DNA of 64,000 nt from Methanocaldococcus lauensis (GTDB lineage: Archaea > AGJL01 > Methanococci > Methanococcales > Methanocaldococcaceae): positions 1,116,001-1,180,000 of the forward strand of contig LR792634.1 in assembly GCA_902827205.1 (NCBI GenBank), read 5' to 3'. Positions 55,714 to 64,000 of this stretch are shown here, piece after piece. The notes under the pieces are model-generated. The model saw nothing but the letters and a program-made list of their open reading frames with translations, had not been told where the DNA came from and did not search any database. The position numbers and the translations under genes are program-made. Each line of letters starts with the position of its first letter. The first letter of the stretch is position 1.

Positions 55714-56481
55714 ATGGTTAAGATTATTACAAGAGTTATAAAAGAGATTGAACCTCTAAAAAATGCTCTATTAATTGAAGGATTACCTGGAATTGGACAC
55801 GTTGGTAGATTAGCGGCTGAGCATTTAGTTCATGAATTTAATGGAGAATTATTTTTAGAGTTATTCTGTTATGATTTCCCTCCACAAGTTTTAGTTAAGG
55901 ATGATGGGACAATTGAGTATATGAGTGCTAAATTCTATGCTATAAGAGAACCAAAGCCAATGATAGTTGTTTTAGGTAATACTCAGGCATTATCTCCTAT
56001 AGGGCAGTATCATTTAGCAGAAGAAATTGTAAAAATTGGAATAAAGTATGGAGCTAACTTCGTTTATACATTAGGTGGTTTTGGAGTTGGAAAGTTATGT
56101 GAAGAAATTAAAGTTTATGGAGCCACAACATCAAAAGAGCTTGCTGAAAAGCTTAAAGAGCATGGAATTTTATTCAGAACAGATGGAGGAGGGATTGTTG
56201 GAGCTGCAGGTTTAATGCTAATGTTTGCAGATTTAAATGGAATTCCAGGAATTTGCTTAATGGGAGAAACTCCTGGTTATTTAATTGATCCAAATGCAGC
56301 AAAGGCTGTTTTAGAAAAATTTTGCAAACTTGAAAATATAGAAGTTGATATGACAGAGTTAGAGAAGAGGGCTAAGGGTATGGAGCAGTTTATTGAAAAG
56401 ATTAAGAAGTTTGAAGAAGAGATGTTAAAGGCAGCTCAAGCAAAACCACCAAGTGATGAAGATTTAAGATACATTGGATAA
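55714..56481 (+). CDS. PAC2-family protein (proteasome assembly chaperone-like)
   Basis: 255 residues. Characteristic block: LIEGLPGIGHVGRLAAEHLV; then YTLGGFGVGK, GGGIVGAAGLMLMFADL and MGETPGY. A helical tail (FIEKIKKFEEEMLKAAQAK) completes it. The family is ancient and resembles the eukaryotic PAC2/PSMG2 chaperone for the 20S proteasome. Whether it assembles proteasomes in methanogens is not known. GGTGATGTC precedes the ATG. Confidence 0.88.
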   Translation: MVKIITRVIKEIEPLKNALLIEGLPGIGHVGRLAAEHLVHEFNGELFLELFCYDFPPQVLVKDDGTIEYMSAKFYAIREPKPMIVVLGNTQALSPIGQYHLAEEIVKIGIKYGANFVYTLGGFGVGKLCEEIKVYGATTSKELAEKLKEHGILFRTDGGGIVGAAGLMLMFADLNGIPGICLMGETPGYLIDPNAAKAVLEKFCKLENIEVDMTELEKRAKGMEQFIEKIKKFEEEMLKAAQAKPPSDEDLRYIG

Positions 56482-56591
56482 ACAATTAACTTTAGATATT
56501 ATCTTCTCTTTTTAATTTTGCTAAATTTTCCTCATTTTATTAAAAATTTAAATCCATTTTTAGTTCTAATCTTTAAGTAATGGTGATTATT

Positions 56592-57366
56592 GTGAAAATC
56601 TGGAATAAAATCAATGGAATAACTCTAATAAATGATGATTTTTTAAATGTGAATTAGCCTAAGAAGAGTATTGATTTAATAGTTACTTCTCCTCCCTATA
56701 ATGTAGGAATTGACTACAACCAACACGATGATACAATTCCCTATGAAGAATACTTAGATTGGACAAAACAATGGTTAAAGAAGGCATTAACACTTTTAAA
56801 AAGATGGACGACTTTGTTTGAACATTCCGTTAGATAAAAATAAGGGAGGTATAAAACCAGTTTATGCGGATATAGTCAAAATTGCTTTAGATGTTGGATT
56901 TAAATATCAAACAACAATAATATGGAATGAACAAAATATATCAAGAAGAACAGCATGGGGCAGCTTTATGAGTGCCTCTGCCCCTTATGTTATTACCCCA
57001 GTTGAAACTATTGTAGTATTATATAAAGAAAGTTGGAAAAAGATTTCAAAAGGAGAATCTGATATAACAAAAGAAGAATTTATTGAATGGACAAATGGTT
57101 TATGGACTTTTCCAGGAGAGAGTAAAAAAAGAATAGGACATCCTGCACCGTTTCCATTAGAACTCCCAAAAAGATGTATTAAACTTTTTAGCTATGTGGG
57201 GGATACTGTTTTAGACCCATTTTTAGGTAGTAGAACAACAGCAATAGCTGCATATAAATTAAGAAGAAAAGCTATTGGTGTGGAAATAGACGAAAAATAT
57301 TTTGAATTAGCAATAAAAAGAATAACAAGAGAATGTTGCACTTTGGAGGGTATATTATGGAGATAA
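56592..57366 (+). pseudogene. Degraded type II DNA methyltransferase (SPPY, beta class)
   Basis: GTG 56592 follows GGTGAT. The frame reads to TAG (56655-56657), then VTSPPYNVGIDY (motif IV, typical of N4-cytosine or some N6-adenine enzymes). A frame change at an A-run (56798-56802) joins DGRLCLNIPLDK to the second part, which is intact to 57366. That part has GLWTFPGESKKRIGHPAPFP and the late motif I DPFLGSRTTAIAA, so the order is beta class. Two lesions argue for an inactive gene unless either is a sequencing artefact. It overlaps the endonuclease start. Confidence 0.85.
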
Positions 57367-58000
57367 CCAACATATCTAAGATTTTAGAAAAAGAAAGAGA
57401 AAAATACATCAAAAATAAAGTTGAAGAATATTTAAAACAAGGTTTTTCCAAAGATGATGCGATAAATAAGGCAAATCAATCGTGGAGAACCTATATTGGT
57501 CATAGAATTCAAGATGTAATTTATAATCTTCTCAAAAAATTCTTAGAAAATAGTGAATTAAAAGTAACAACAGACAAAGTTTTAAGTAGTCAAAATCTAT
57601 CTGAAGAGTTAGATAAAGTTAAATGATTGATAGCAGTAAGTTACGGCAAATACTTATTCCTTCCAGATGCAGATATTATCATTTATAAAGTTGAAAATAA
57701 TAATGTGAGAATAATAGCAATTATTTCAGTTAAAAATTCTTTTAGAGAAAGAGAATTCGAAACAACATATTGGAAACTAAAATTAAAAGAATCTCCTGTA
57801 ACTTCCCATATAAAGGTATTTTTATAAAGATAATGAAATTTCATATAAATGTCCTAATGGAAAGCCTAAAAAAATGAGGATAATTTTAGAATACGAACTT
57901 GATGGAATATATTTCCTAAAAGGACTTTGAAGAAACAGAAAAAGCAAAACATTTTGAAAAAATTGTTGAAGATATTATAGAAATTTCTAAGAAATTATAA
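57357..58000 (+). pseudogene. Degraded type II restriction endonuclease (PD-(D/S)xK type)
   Basis: ATG 57357 has GGAGGG upstream and overlaps the methyltransferase end. The frame contains KANQSWRTYIGHRIQDVI, then an in-frame TGA (57624-57626), then LFLPDADIIIYK and IIAIISVKNSFRER, which resembles a PD-(D/E)xK core with Ser at the second acidic position. After KVFL at 57824 a frameshift is needed to reach DNEISYK and later KPKKMRIILEYELDGIYFLK, and another to reach DFEETEKAKHFEKIVEDI. The original stop is at 57998-58000. With three lesions it cannot be functional. Confidence 0.85.
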
Positions 58001-58023
58001 AAAATTATTTTTATTTTTTAGAT

Positions 58024-59244
58024 TTAGAATGTATTTACTTTGCCTTCAACTATCATTTTTTGAACTTCCATAATATTATCTAACCACTTATTTGCAATTT
58101 CTTTTGCTTTTGGCTCAATATCCTTTATATCATAGCCATTTTCTGTAATTATCTCAATATCTAATGCCTTTGGTTCATTTATTGGCTTACCAATTTGACT
58201 CAATATTCTTACATAACACTCCTTAACTCCTTCTAATTTTGCTATATCATTTGCTATTAAGTTAGCTAATATATTATAAATCTTACCTACGTGATTTACT
58301 GGGTTTTTACCGCTCGCCGCTTCCATACTCATAGGTCTAAATGGTGTTATTAATCCATTAACTCTATTCCCTCTACCAACAGAACCATCATCTCCCATTT
58401 CTGAAGAAGTTCCTGTAACAGTTAAATAGACACTTCCTCTTTCATAATCATCTGCAGTATTTATATTTACTTCTACTTCATATCCATTTGCTATTTTTTT
58501 AGCCAAATCTTCAACTTTTTCTTTTACTTTTCTAATAACTTCTTTATACTCCTCAATATTTTTAACATACTTATCAACGACAGCCATTGCAATAGTTAAA
58601 GTTATTTTATTCCCTTCTCTTAAACCCATAACTTTTATATCCTCACCTACTGCTGGAATTTCTTTCTTCAATTCATCACTGTTTAAAAATCTTTCAGTTT
58701 CTAAAACTAATTTTTCAGTTGTTGATAATGGAGCATAGCCAACTCCAAATGATGTATCATTTGCCAAAGGAACTTTATTTTTTTGCCTTTCAAAAACATC
58801 TATTAAATCCATACTACCCTGTCCAATTCTACAGTCAATAATTACATCTTTATCAACATCAATATTTCTTAGAACCTTTTTTAAGTATTCTTTGGCGGCT
58901 TTAACTGCTGTAGTTCCAACAGGCAATTTAATAATTTCGTTCTTTTCTCTATCATAGATTTCCATTGTAGCTCTACCAGATAATAAAATATATATTGGAC
59001 TTACAAGTTCTCCTCCACCAAACTTTGGATAAGCATGACCTCCAACAAGTTCTACCTGATCTGTATTGTGGTGCAAAATAGTTCCAAATTTTTCAATATA
59101 CATTTTACATAATGCCCTACTAACGCTTTCTGCTATACCGTCACAAATTGAATCCGGATGTCCCAACCCTTTTCTTTCAACGATCTCAACCTCTCTTTCT
59201 TCTATTGGCTCAATATCTAATTTTTTTACAATTATGTTTCTCAT
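58024..59244 (-). CDS. mat: Archaeal-type S-adenosylmethionine synthetase (methionine adenosyltransferase)
   Basis: 406 residues. It begins [20 protein letters not shown], followed by [18 protein letters not shown] and the late [21 protein letters not shown] block of the archaeal family, which is unlike the bacterial MetK sequence. It makes SAM for methylation, polyamine and radical SAM enzymes, several of which are in this window. GGTGATAC precedes the ATG. TTTAAATATA near 59292-59301 on the minus strand is a probable TATA. Confidence 0.96.
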   Translation of the reverse strand: MRNIIVKKLDIEPIEEREVEIVERKGLGHPDSICDGIAESVSRALCKMYIEKFGTILHHNTDQVELVGGHAYPKFGGGELVSPIYILLSGRATMEIYDREKNEIIKLPVGTTAVKAAKEYLKKVLRNIDVDKDVIIDCRIGQGSMDLIDVFERQKNKVPLANDTSFGVGYAPLSTTEKLVLETERFLNSDELKKEIPAVGEDIKVMGLREGNKITLTIAMAVVDKYVKNIEEYKEVIRKVKEKVEDLAKKIANGYEVEVNINTADDYERGSVYLTVTGTSSEMGDDGSVGRGNRVNGLITPFRPMSMEAASGKNPVNHVGKIYNILANLIANDIAKLEGVKECYVRILSQIGKPINEPKALDIEIITENGYDIKDIEPKAKEIANKWLDNIMEVQKMIVEGKVNTF

Positions 59245-59291
59245 TATGTATCACCTTAAACAATAGATAAAAAAGATAAGATTAAATTTTT

Positions 59292-59301
59292 ATATTTAAA
59301 G
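59292..59301 (-). promoter_or_regulatory. TATA-like box of the SAM synthetase gene
   Basis: On the minus strand TTTAAATATA lies about 50 bases before the ATG at 59244, preceded by AT-rich sequence. Fits an archaeal promoter position. Confidence 0.4.
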
Positions 59302-59327
59302 TTAATCCTCATAATTATTACAATCAT

Positions 59328-60023
59328 TTATAGCCTTTTTATCATTCTTAGCCATTCTTTAACCACTTCTTTTTCTTCAAATCCTAATTTTTTGTAAAAT
59401 TCTCTTGCATTTTTATTTTCTACCCCAACCCATAGTTCAACTAAATCTTTTCCTCTTTTTTTAGCATAATCTATTGCCTTGTTCATTAACAATTTACCTA
59501 TTCCTCTACCCCTATAATCTGGATCTACAAATATCTCGTGGATTTCAGCAACATCTCTTTTCTCTATATTACTAATCCAATTACAATCACAACCTATAAA
59601 TCCAACTGGTTTATTGTTAATTTCACAGACAAAAAATCCATCCTTATCTCTTTTCATTAACCACTTAAAATACCACTTAGCCCATCTTCTTGTCTTGTAA
59701 TAGTATTTATCAAAACCTCTATATGCTTTAAAATATAAATTTAAAAAACTATCTAAGTCATCCTTAATTACATTTCTTATTACAAGTTTTTCATCTTTAT
59801 CTTTTTTTGTTAAATAATAAGTTTTCATACTGACATCTAAACATCTGAAAAAATCATCTAAAATTGACTTTAAAGAACCGATAGAATGGGTTTTAACATA
59901 TAATATTGGCTCTTTTTCACATTGTAATTTAATCGTAATATCATCTTTAATATAGTTATCAACCTCTAAACTTTTACAAACTTCTTTTGGAATGTCTAAT
60001 TTAAGTTTTAAATTGACCCTCAT
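59328..60023 (-). CDS. GNAT-family N-acetyltransferase with N-terminal extension
   Basis: 231 residues. The first ~75 residues (NLKLKLDIPKEVCKSLEVDN) resemble a small beta-alpha regulatory domain of KEOPS-Pcc1 type, possibly a nucleic-acid-binding unit; this is a weak inference. The GNAT fold follows, with motif A AEIHEIFVDPDYRGRGIGKLL around 165-185 and ENKNAREFYKKLGFEEKE at the end. The acceptor is unknown. Start RVNLKLKLD at ATG 60023. Confidence 0.82.
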   Translation of the reverse strand: MRVNLKLKLDIPKEVCKSLEVDNYIKDDITIKLQCEKEPILYVKTHSIGSLKSILDDFFRCLDVSMKTYYLTKKDKDEKLVIRNVIKDDLDSFLNLYFKAYRGFDKYYYKTRRWAKWYFKWLMKRDKDGFFVCEINNKPVGFIGCDCNWISNIEKRDVAEIHEIFVDPDYRGRGIGKLLMNKAIDYAKKRGKDLVELWVGVENKNAREFYKKLGFEEKEVVKEWLRMIKRL

Positions 60024-60079
60024 AATCTCACAAAGAATTAAAAAAGTTAATTTGTTGATTTAATTCTATAAATATATTG

Positions 60080-60094
60080 TTCAAAAATAAAAAA
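60080..60094 (-). terminator. T-rich terminator after tRNA-Gly(TCC)
   Basis: Directly after the encoded CCA the minus strand reads TTTTTTATTTTTGA. Archaeal polymerase stops at such U-runs, so this should end the tRNA transcript. Confidence 0.6.
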
Positions 60095-60170
60095 TGGTGC
60101 GCCGGCCGGGATTTGAACCCGGGTTGCTGGCTTGGAAGGCCAGAGTGATACCAGGCTACACCACCGGCGC
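60095..60170 (-). tRNA. tRNA-Gly(TCC), CCA encoded
   Basis: The minus strand folds as a cloverleaf with acceptor GCGCCGG/CCGGCGC and discriminator A, followed by an encoded CCA. The anticodon stem CTGGC/GCCAG holds loop CTTCCAA with anticodon TCC (plus-strand 60134-60136). The T arm contains GGGTTCAAATCCC. No intron is seen. Confidence 0.96.
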
Positions 60171-60195
60171 TTATTTAACAGATACTCAAATTCAG

Positions 60196-60271
60196 TGGTG
60201 CGGCCTCCGGGATTTGAACCCGGGGTCCGGGCGTGGCAGGCCCGTGTGTTACCAGGCTACACCAAGGCCGC
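60196..60271 (-). tRNA. tRNA-Gly(GCC), CCA encoded
   Basis: The minus strand has acceptor GCGGCCT/AGGCCGC, discriminator A and encoded CCA. The anticodon stem CGGGC/GCCCG closes loop CTGCCAC with anticodon GCC (plus-strand 60235-60237). The T arm is GGGTTCAAATCCC. It lies 25 bases upstream of tRNA-Gly(TCC), so both share a transcript. Confidence 0.96.
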
Positions 60272-60310
60272 TCATTTGAGCGGTTGTAAGCAAGAATAAC
60301 ATACTCAAAA

Positions 60311-60330
60311 CTTATATATATAATTTTCGG
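60311..60330 (-). promoter_or_regulatory. Strong BRE/TATA promoter for the tRNA-Gly pair
   Basis: On the minus strand CCGAAAATTATATATATAAG combines a BRE (CGAAAA) and TATA (TTATATATA), about 40-55 bases before the tRNA. This is a near-consensus archaeal stable-RNA promoter. The rest of 60331-60586, up to dnaG, is AT-rich leader DNA. Confidence 0.75.
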
Positions 60331-60586
60331 TCATAAGATTGAAATATATAAAAGTTTTTAAATAAAAATGTAATATTAAAATATTTTTTAAAATATTTTT
60401 AGTCGTTTATTAGCATAATAGACTGTAATAGTGTACTAAAACATCTTATAAAACTTATTTAATTTTCTTAAATTTAGTAACACTTATACACATAAAAATA
60501 ATTTTTTATACTTTGATTTGTTTTATTAATATCATTGAGAGATTACTATTCCTTGGTGAGAATCAAAATTATTACTGGTGATGATT

Positions 60587-61840
60587 ATGAATAATTTGGG
60601 GACTACTAAGTATATAATTCATGCTGAACTTATTGCTGATGGTTATGTTGAGAAACATGACGTTATTGGAGCAATATTTGGACAAACAGAGGGACTTTTA
60701 GGAGATGAATTAGATTTAAAAGAATTACAAAAGTCTGGGAGAATAGGAAGGATTGATGTAGAATTAACTAATATAAACGGAAAGTCTATTGCTAAAATTA
60801 CTGTTCCTTCAAGTTTAGATAGAATAGAAACTTCTATACTGGCGGCTACCTTGGAGACAATAGATAGGGTAGGGCCATGTGTAGCTACTGTTAAAGTAGT
60901 AGATATTGAAGATATTAGAAAGAAAAAGAGAGAATATATTATTGAAAGAGCTAAGGAGATATTAAAGCAGTTAATGAGTAATATTGATGTAAATACAATA
61001 ATTGAGGAGGTTAAAGAAAGCGTAAGAATGGGAGAAATTATTGAATATGGTCCTGAAAAACTACCTGCTGGACCAGCAGTTGATATATCTGACGATATTA
61101 TTGTAGTTGAAGGAAGGGCGGATGTTTTAAATTTATTAAGATGTGGTTTTAAAAATGTCATAGCAGTTGAGGGAACATCAGTTCCTAAAACCATAATAGA
61201 GCTTAGTAAAAAAAAGATAGTAACCATCTTTACAGATGGAGATAGAGGAGGAGAACTTATTTTAAAAGAATTACTACAAGTTTGTGATGTTGATTTTATA
61301 GCAAGAGCTCCTCCTGGAAAAGAAGTTGAAGAACTTTCTAAAAAGGAGATAATAAAATGTTTAAGAAGTAAAATTCCAGTAGAACATTTTTTAACCCAAC
61401 AATTATGTAGTGAGAAAAATAGGGATAAACTTGAATATGAAAAATTTTTATATGCTGCTGATAATAATAACAATAATACTAATGTTGATATTATTTCAAC
61501 AGTAAAAACAGATTCTGATATAGAAAATAATATAGAAAAATATCCACAAACATTAAAACATATAAAATATAAAAAATATTATGAGAAATTTGTTAATTTA
61601 AAAGATTCTGAAGTTTTAGTAATTTATAATGGTGAAGAGAAAATTGTAAATCTTAATGAATTGATATCTAATATATCTCACTATGACCTATTTGATGCCA
61701 TTATAATTAAAGGAACTGTAAATCAAAAGTTAGTAGATATTTTATATGAAAAAACTAACTTAATTTTTTGTAATGATGCCAAAATAATAAAAAAGCCAGC
61801 AAACTTGAGAATTATCTCTTTTGGTGATTTAAATGCATAA
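60587..61840 (+). CDS. dnaG: Archaeal DnaG (TOPRIM primase-like protein)
   Basis: 417 residues from ATG 60587 (GGTGATGATT in front). An N-terminal domain ([19 protein letters not shown]) is followed by a TOPRIM core at about 165-260, with [18 protein letters not shown] and [16 protein letters not shown], the metal-binding Glu and DxD. A divergent C-terminal domain follows an Asn-rich linker (~300). Archaeal DnaG associates with the exosome and may prime DNA. The UPF0058 gene overlaps the 3' end by 8 bases. Confidence 0.94.
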   Translation: MNNLGTTKYIIHAELIADGYVEKHDVIGAIFGQTEGLLGDELDLKELQKSGRIGRIDVELTNINGKSIAKITVPSSLDRIETSILAATLETIDRVGPCVATVKVVDIEDIRKKKREYIIERAKEILKQLMSNIDVNTIIEEVKESVRMGEIIEYGPEKLPAGPAVDISDDIIVVEGRADVLNLLRCGFKNVIAVEGTSVPKTIIELSKKKIVTIFTDGDRGGELILKELLQVCDVDFIARAPPGKEVEELSKKEIIKCLRSKIPVEHFLTQQLCSEKNRDKLEYEKFLYAADNNNNNTNVDIISTVKTDSDIENNIEKYPQTLKHIKYKKYYEKFVNLKDSEVLVIYNGEEKIVNLNELISNISHYDLFDAIIIKGTVNQKLVDILYEKTNLIFCNDAKIIKKPANLRIISFGDLNA

Positions 61841-62147
61841 AGATGAACTTATTCAGTTACATCAACTACTTGTTTATTTAAGAAAATACATTGAAAAAAA
61901 ATATAACTGTAGTAATGATGAATTTAAAGAGTATGATGACTTAAATATTTATCCCCATCACATTCATAGGACTAAAGCAGAGCATATATATGCGATATTT
62001 TTACTCTCTACAATAATCGCAAAAATATTATCAAATAATGGAAAAATTCCTAGAAGTGTTTCAAACTTGCTTAGAATAAGTGGAGAAGAAGTAAAAAAAG
62101 AAATCCAGAGAAAAAGATTAAAAATAAAAAATAAATTTAAAAAGTAA
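61833..62147 (+). CDS. UPF0058 family protein
   Basis: 104 residues, helical. It contains [20 protein letters not shown] and [20 protein letters not shown], with a basic C-terminus ([17 protein letters not shown]). Start ATG overlaps the dnaG end. It matches the archaeal UPF0058 family, whose function is not known; the His-rich centre suggests a metal site. hisG follows after 11 bases. Confidence 0.88.
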   Translation: MHKDELIQLHQLLVYLRKYIEKKYNCSNDEFKEYDDLNIYPHHIHRTKAEHIYAIFLLSTIIAKILSNNGKIPRSVSNLLRISGEEVKKEIQRKRLKIKNKFKK

Positions 62148-62158
62148 AATGGGATAGA

Positions 62159-63025
62159 ATGATAATGTTTGCTTTACCAAATAAGGGAAGGATTTCAGAA
62201 CCAGTTATGAAGGTCTTAGAAAAGGCAGGTTTAAAAATTACTGTTCAAGGTAGAAGTTTATTTGCAAATACAGTAGATGAGGATATTAAAGTAATGTTTG
62301 CAAGAGCAAGAGATATTCCAGAATTTGTAGCTGATGGTGTTGCTGATGTTGGTGTTACTGGATATGACTTAGTCTTAGAGAGAAATGTAGAAGATAAGGT
62401 TGAGTTTTTATTAGATTTTGGTTTTGGATTTGCAAAATTAGTTTTAGCCGCTCCAGAGAACTCAAATATTAACAGTGTTGATGATATAAAGGATGGTATG
62501 AGAGTAGCAACAGAATTTCCAAATTTAACAAGAAAATTTTTTGAAAAATTAAATAAAAAAGTTGAAATTATTGAACTTAGTGGAGCCACAGAGATAGCCC
62601 CATTTATAGGAGTAGCGGATATAATAAGTGATTTAACATCTACAGGAACCACGTTAAAGTTAAATAGATTAAAGGTTATTGAAGAAATTGTATCATCAAC
62701 TACAAGGTTAATAGCAAATAAAAATAGTCTAAAAGATAAAGAAAAGAGAGATAAAATAAATAAAATTGTATTAGCGATAAAAAGTGCATTATTTGCAGAG
62801 ACTAAGAGATTAATTATGATGAACGCTCCTAAGGATAAAGTTGAAGAAATAAAAAAGTTAATTCCTGGAATGAGTGGCCCTACAGTGGCAAAGGTTTTAT
62901 CTGACGATAATATGGTAGCTATTCACGCAGTTGTTAATGAAGATGAAATATTTAATTTAGTTCCTAAACTTAACGCCTTAGGAGCAAGAGATATATTAAT
63001 AGTGCCAATTGAAAGAATTTTATAA
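62159..63025 (+). CDS. hisG: ATP phosphoribosyltransferase, long form
   Basis: 288 residues. The N-terminal [12 protein letters not shown] and [12 protein letters not shown], then [12 protein letters not shown], define HisG. The extra C-terminal ~75 residues ([22 protein letters not shown]) are the regulatory ACT-like domain of the long form, which does not need HisZ. It catalyses the first step of histidine synthesis and is normally feedback inhibited by histidine. The start is ATG 62159 after GGGATA. Confidence 0.95.
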   Translation: MIMFALPNKGRISEPVMKVLEKAGLKITVQGRSLFANTVDEDIKVMFARARDIPEFVADGVADVGVTGYDLVLERNVEDKVEFLLDFGFGFAKLVLAAPENSNINSVDDIKDGMRVATEFPNLTRKFFEKLNKKVEIIELSGATEIAPFIGVADIISDLTSTGTTLKLNRLKVIEEIVSSTTRLIANKNSLKDKEKRDKINKIVLAIKSALFAETKRLIMMNAPKDKVEEIKKLIPGMSGPTVAKVLSDDNMVAIHAVVNEDEIFNLVPKLNALGARDILIVPIERIL

Positions 63026-63032
63026 ATCCAAA

Positions 63033-63046
63033 AGTTTTATATACTA
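63033..63046 (+). promoter_or_regulatory. Likely TATA box of rpl7ae
   Basis: AGTTTTATATACT sits about 75 bases before the rpl7ae start, preceded by CCAAA. The predicted transcript starts near 63070 and gives a leader of about 45 bases. Confidence 0.5.
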
Positions 63047-63115
63047 AAAATAATTAAGTTGTTATACCTTCTTAACCAATGACTGAAAAATAAAAAGATG
63101 AAGGAGGTCGAAAAT

Positions 63116-63466
63116 ATGGCAGTTTATGTAAAGTTTAAAGTTCCAGAAGAAATTCAAAAAGAATTATTAGACGCTGTAGCAAAAGCTCAAAAAATCAAAA
63201 AAGGAGCAAATGAAGTAACTAAAGCTGTAGAGAGAGGAATTGCAAAATTAGTTATAATCGCTGAAGATGTTAAACCAGAAGAAGTTGTTGCTCATTTACC
63301 ATACTTATGTGAAGAAAAAGGAATTCCTTATGCTTATGTAGCATCAAAACAAGATTTAGGTAAAGCTGCTGGATTGGAAGTTGCAGCATCATCCGTGGCT
63401 ATTATCAACGAAGGAGATCCAGAAGAATTTAAAGCGCTAATTGAAAAAATAAATGCTTTAAAATAA
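63116..63466 (+). CDS. rpl7ae: 50S ribosomal protein L7Ae
   Basis: 116 residues from ATG 63116 ([15 protein letters not shown]). GGAGGT lies just before; the ATG at 63098 overlaps that site. The kink-turn binding face includes [14 protein letters not shown] and [18 protein letters not shown]. In archaea L7Ae is part of the ribosome, box C/D and H/ACA particles and RNase P. rps28e follows after 134 bases. Confidence 0.97.
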   Translation: MAVYVKFKVPEEIQKELLDAVAKAQKIKKGANEVTKAVERGIAKLVIIAEDVKPEEVVAHLPYLCEEKGIPYAYVASKQDLGKAAGLEVAASSVAIINEGDPEEFKALIEKINALK

Positions 63467-63600
63467 TAAAAACACGATGATATAAAGTTAAAAAATAAAA
63501 AGTATGAATTATCACTTTTTTTATAGATTTTTTATATTAAACTTTTAAATTTTCTTTTAAGATATAAATATACTAACATTTTTATTATTAGGTGATGAGG

Positions 63601-63828
63601 ATGGAAGACGAATTTGTATATAAAGAGGCAGTAGCAGCTGAAGTTATTGAAGTAATTGGTAGAACAGGAGTTACTGGAGGGATTATCCAAGTTAGATGTA
63701 AAATTTTAGGTGGAAAAGACGCTGGTAGAGTTTTAGTTAGAAACGTTAAAGGGCCAGTAAAAGTAGGAGATATAATTATGTTAAGAGAAACAGAAAGAGA
63801 AGCAAGACCATTAGACAGAAAAAGATAA
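63601..63828 (+). CDS. rps28e: 30S ribosomal protein S28e
   Basis: 75 residues from ATG 63601; GGTGATGAGG precedes it and the TTG/ATG starts further up lie inside the binding site. It contains the OB-like core [20 protein letters not shown] and ends in [16 protein letters not shown], as in the family. It is found only in archaea and eukaryotes. It stands before rpl24e, as is usual. Confidence 0.96.
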   Translation: MEDEFVYKEAVAAEVIEVIGRTGVTGGIIQVRCKILGGKDAGRVLVRNVKGPVKVGDIIMLRETEREARPLDRKR

Positions 63829-63861
63829 AACATTAAAAAATTAATTTTAAGGTGAAGAACT

Positions 63862-64000
63862 ATGCCAGAGTGGAGAGTTTGCAGTTTCTGTGGATATGAA
63901 ATTGAGCCTGGAAAAGGAAAAATGGTTGTAGAAAAAGATGGAACAGTATTATATTTCTGCTCATCAAAGTGTGAGAAAAGTTATAGAATGGGAAGAAATC
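63862..64000 (+). CDS. rpl24e: 50S ribosomal protein L24e (3' end outside window)
   Basis: The ATG at 63862 follows GGTGAAG and 46 codons are visible. [19 protein letters not shown] carries the first zinc pair (CxxC), and [17 protein letters not shown] the second (C-x3-C), as in the family. The gene runs off the window end. It follows S28e by 33 bases, likely in one operon. Confidence 0.95.
   Translation, partial: MPEWRVCSFCGYEIEPGKGKMVVEKDGTVLYFCSSKCEKSYRMGRN

Noticed and set aside
60094-60279. 61-codon open frame on the plus strand across the tRNA pair
   Set aside because: It is antisense to two complete tRNA-Gly genes and its sequence is explained by conserved tRNA arms.
60560-60598. Possible 12-codon leader ORF (GTG start) overlapping the dnaG start
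   Set aside because: Short and without a family; GGTGA motifs here are better explained as the dnaG ribosome site.
60643-61473. 276-codon minus-strand open frame opposite dnaG
   Set aside because: Ser/Leu-rich shadow of the dnaG coding strand with no domain and no ribosome site.
63068-63112. Possible kink-turn for L7Ae autoregulation in its own leader (CTGA … GATGA)
   Set aside because: CTGA and GATGA occur in an order that would need a stem in the A-rich stretch between them, and no pairing is possible there.

Overview
The window is chromosomal DNA of a hyperthermophilic methanogen of the genus Methanocaldococcus or a very close relative. Base composition is strongly AT-rich. Most genes carry a GGTGAT-type ribosome binding site a few bases before ATG, and promoters are archaeal (A-rich BRE followed by TTTATATA). 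Diagnostic gene content includes a phosphoenolpyruvate synthase with an intein, archaeal DnaG, archaeal-type methionine adenosyltransferase, BpsA, NikR, diphthine synthase, L7Ae/S28e/L24e ribosomal proteins and a RaSEA-type archaeosine enzyme. From memory, several gene runs match runs in M. jannaschii. The species was not determined.

Layout. 1-5043: cell-surface cluster (large repeat-containing secreted protein, a membrane-anchored protein with a PIN-like tail, a small membrane protein), a P-loop kinase-like protein and a class III signal peptide pilin-like protein. 5164-10652: Ski2-like helicase with a zinc-finger N-terminus, potassium channel, NAD synthetase and an archaeal ATPase. 10667-13314: purL and ndk. 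13377-13856: degenerate transposase. 13986-18886: complete branched-chain amino acid ABC transporter (livJ, G, F, H, M). 19031-24119: homoaconitase small subunit, PTPS-like protein, a cluster of hairpin repeats, bpsA, dphB, an Na+/H+ antiporter, a small conserved protein and nadM. 24194-32436: intein-containing ppsA, rpl10e, a glycosyltransferase, a surface protein, a 59-residue membrane/coiled-coil protein missed by simple ORF calling, minD, a DUF2121-like protein and nikR. 32442-39755: RaSEA, cobK, hemB, a RraA-like protein, a VIT-like membrane protein, a DUF2115-like protein, a CoA-disulfide reductase/NADH oxidase, a SepF-like protein and an adenylate kinase-like protein. 39731-48243: carbamoyltransferase, MTH1187-family protein, HTH regulator, KaiC-like ATPase with small partners, fused NADP phosphatase/NAD kinase, trpC, a second SepF-like protein, an Era-like GTPase and a DUF4013 membrane protein. 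48387-51941: cobN interrupted by one in-frame TAG. 52123-56481: two OB-fold proteins, PP-loop ATPase, archaetidylserine synthase-like enzyme, atypical kinase and PAC2-family protein. 56592-58000: decayed type II restriction-modification pair. 58024-64000: methionine adenosyltransferase, GNAT, two tRNA-Gly genes, dnaG, UPF0058, hisG, rpl7ae, rps28e and rpl24e (cut by the window end).

How the genes fit together. The window mixes core information processing (helicase, primase, OB-fold proteins, ribosomal proteins, tRNAs), cofactor and tetrapyrrole synthesis (hemB, cobK, cobN, nadE, nadM, NAD kinase), amino acid and polyamine metabolism, and cell division or positioning proteins (two SepF-like proteins, MinD).

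Most notable observations: the single stop codon inside an otherwise intact cobN; a livJ whose only good start is ATT; a three-copy hairpin repeat that supplies the stop codon of the PTPS-like gene; a repeat/palindrome arrangement around nikR; a surface protein with a PIN-like C-terminus; and a restriction-modification pair at an intermediate stage of decay. No CRISPR array, rRNA gene or intact insertion sequence was seen. All family assignments were made by reading the sequence, without database searches.
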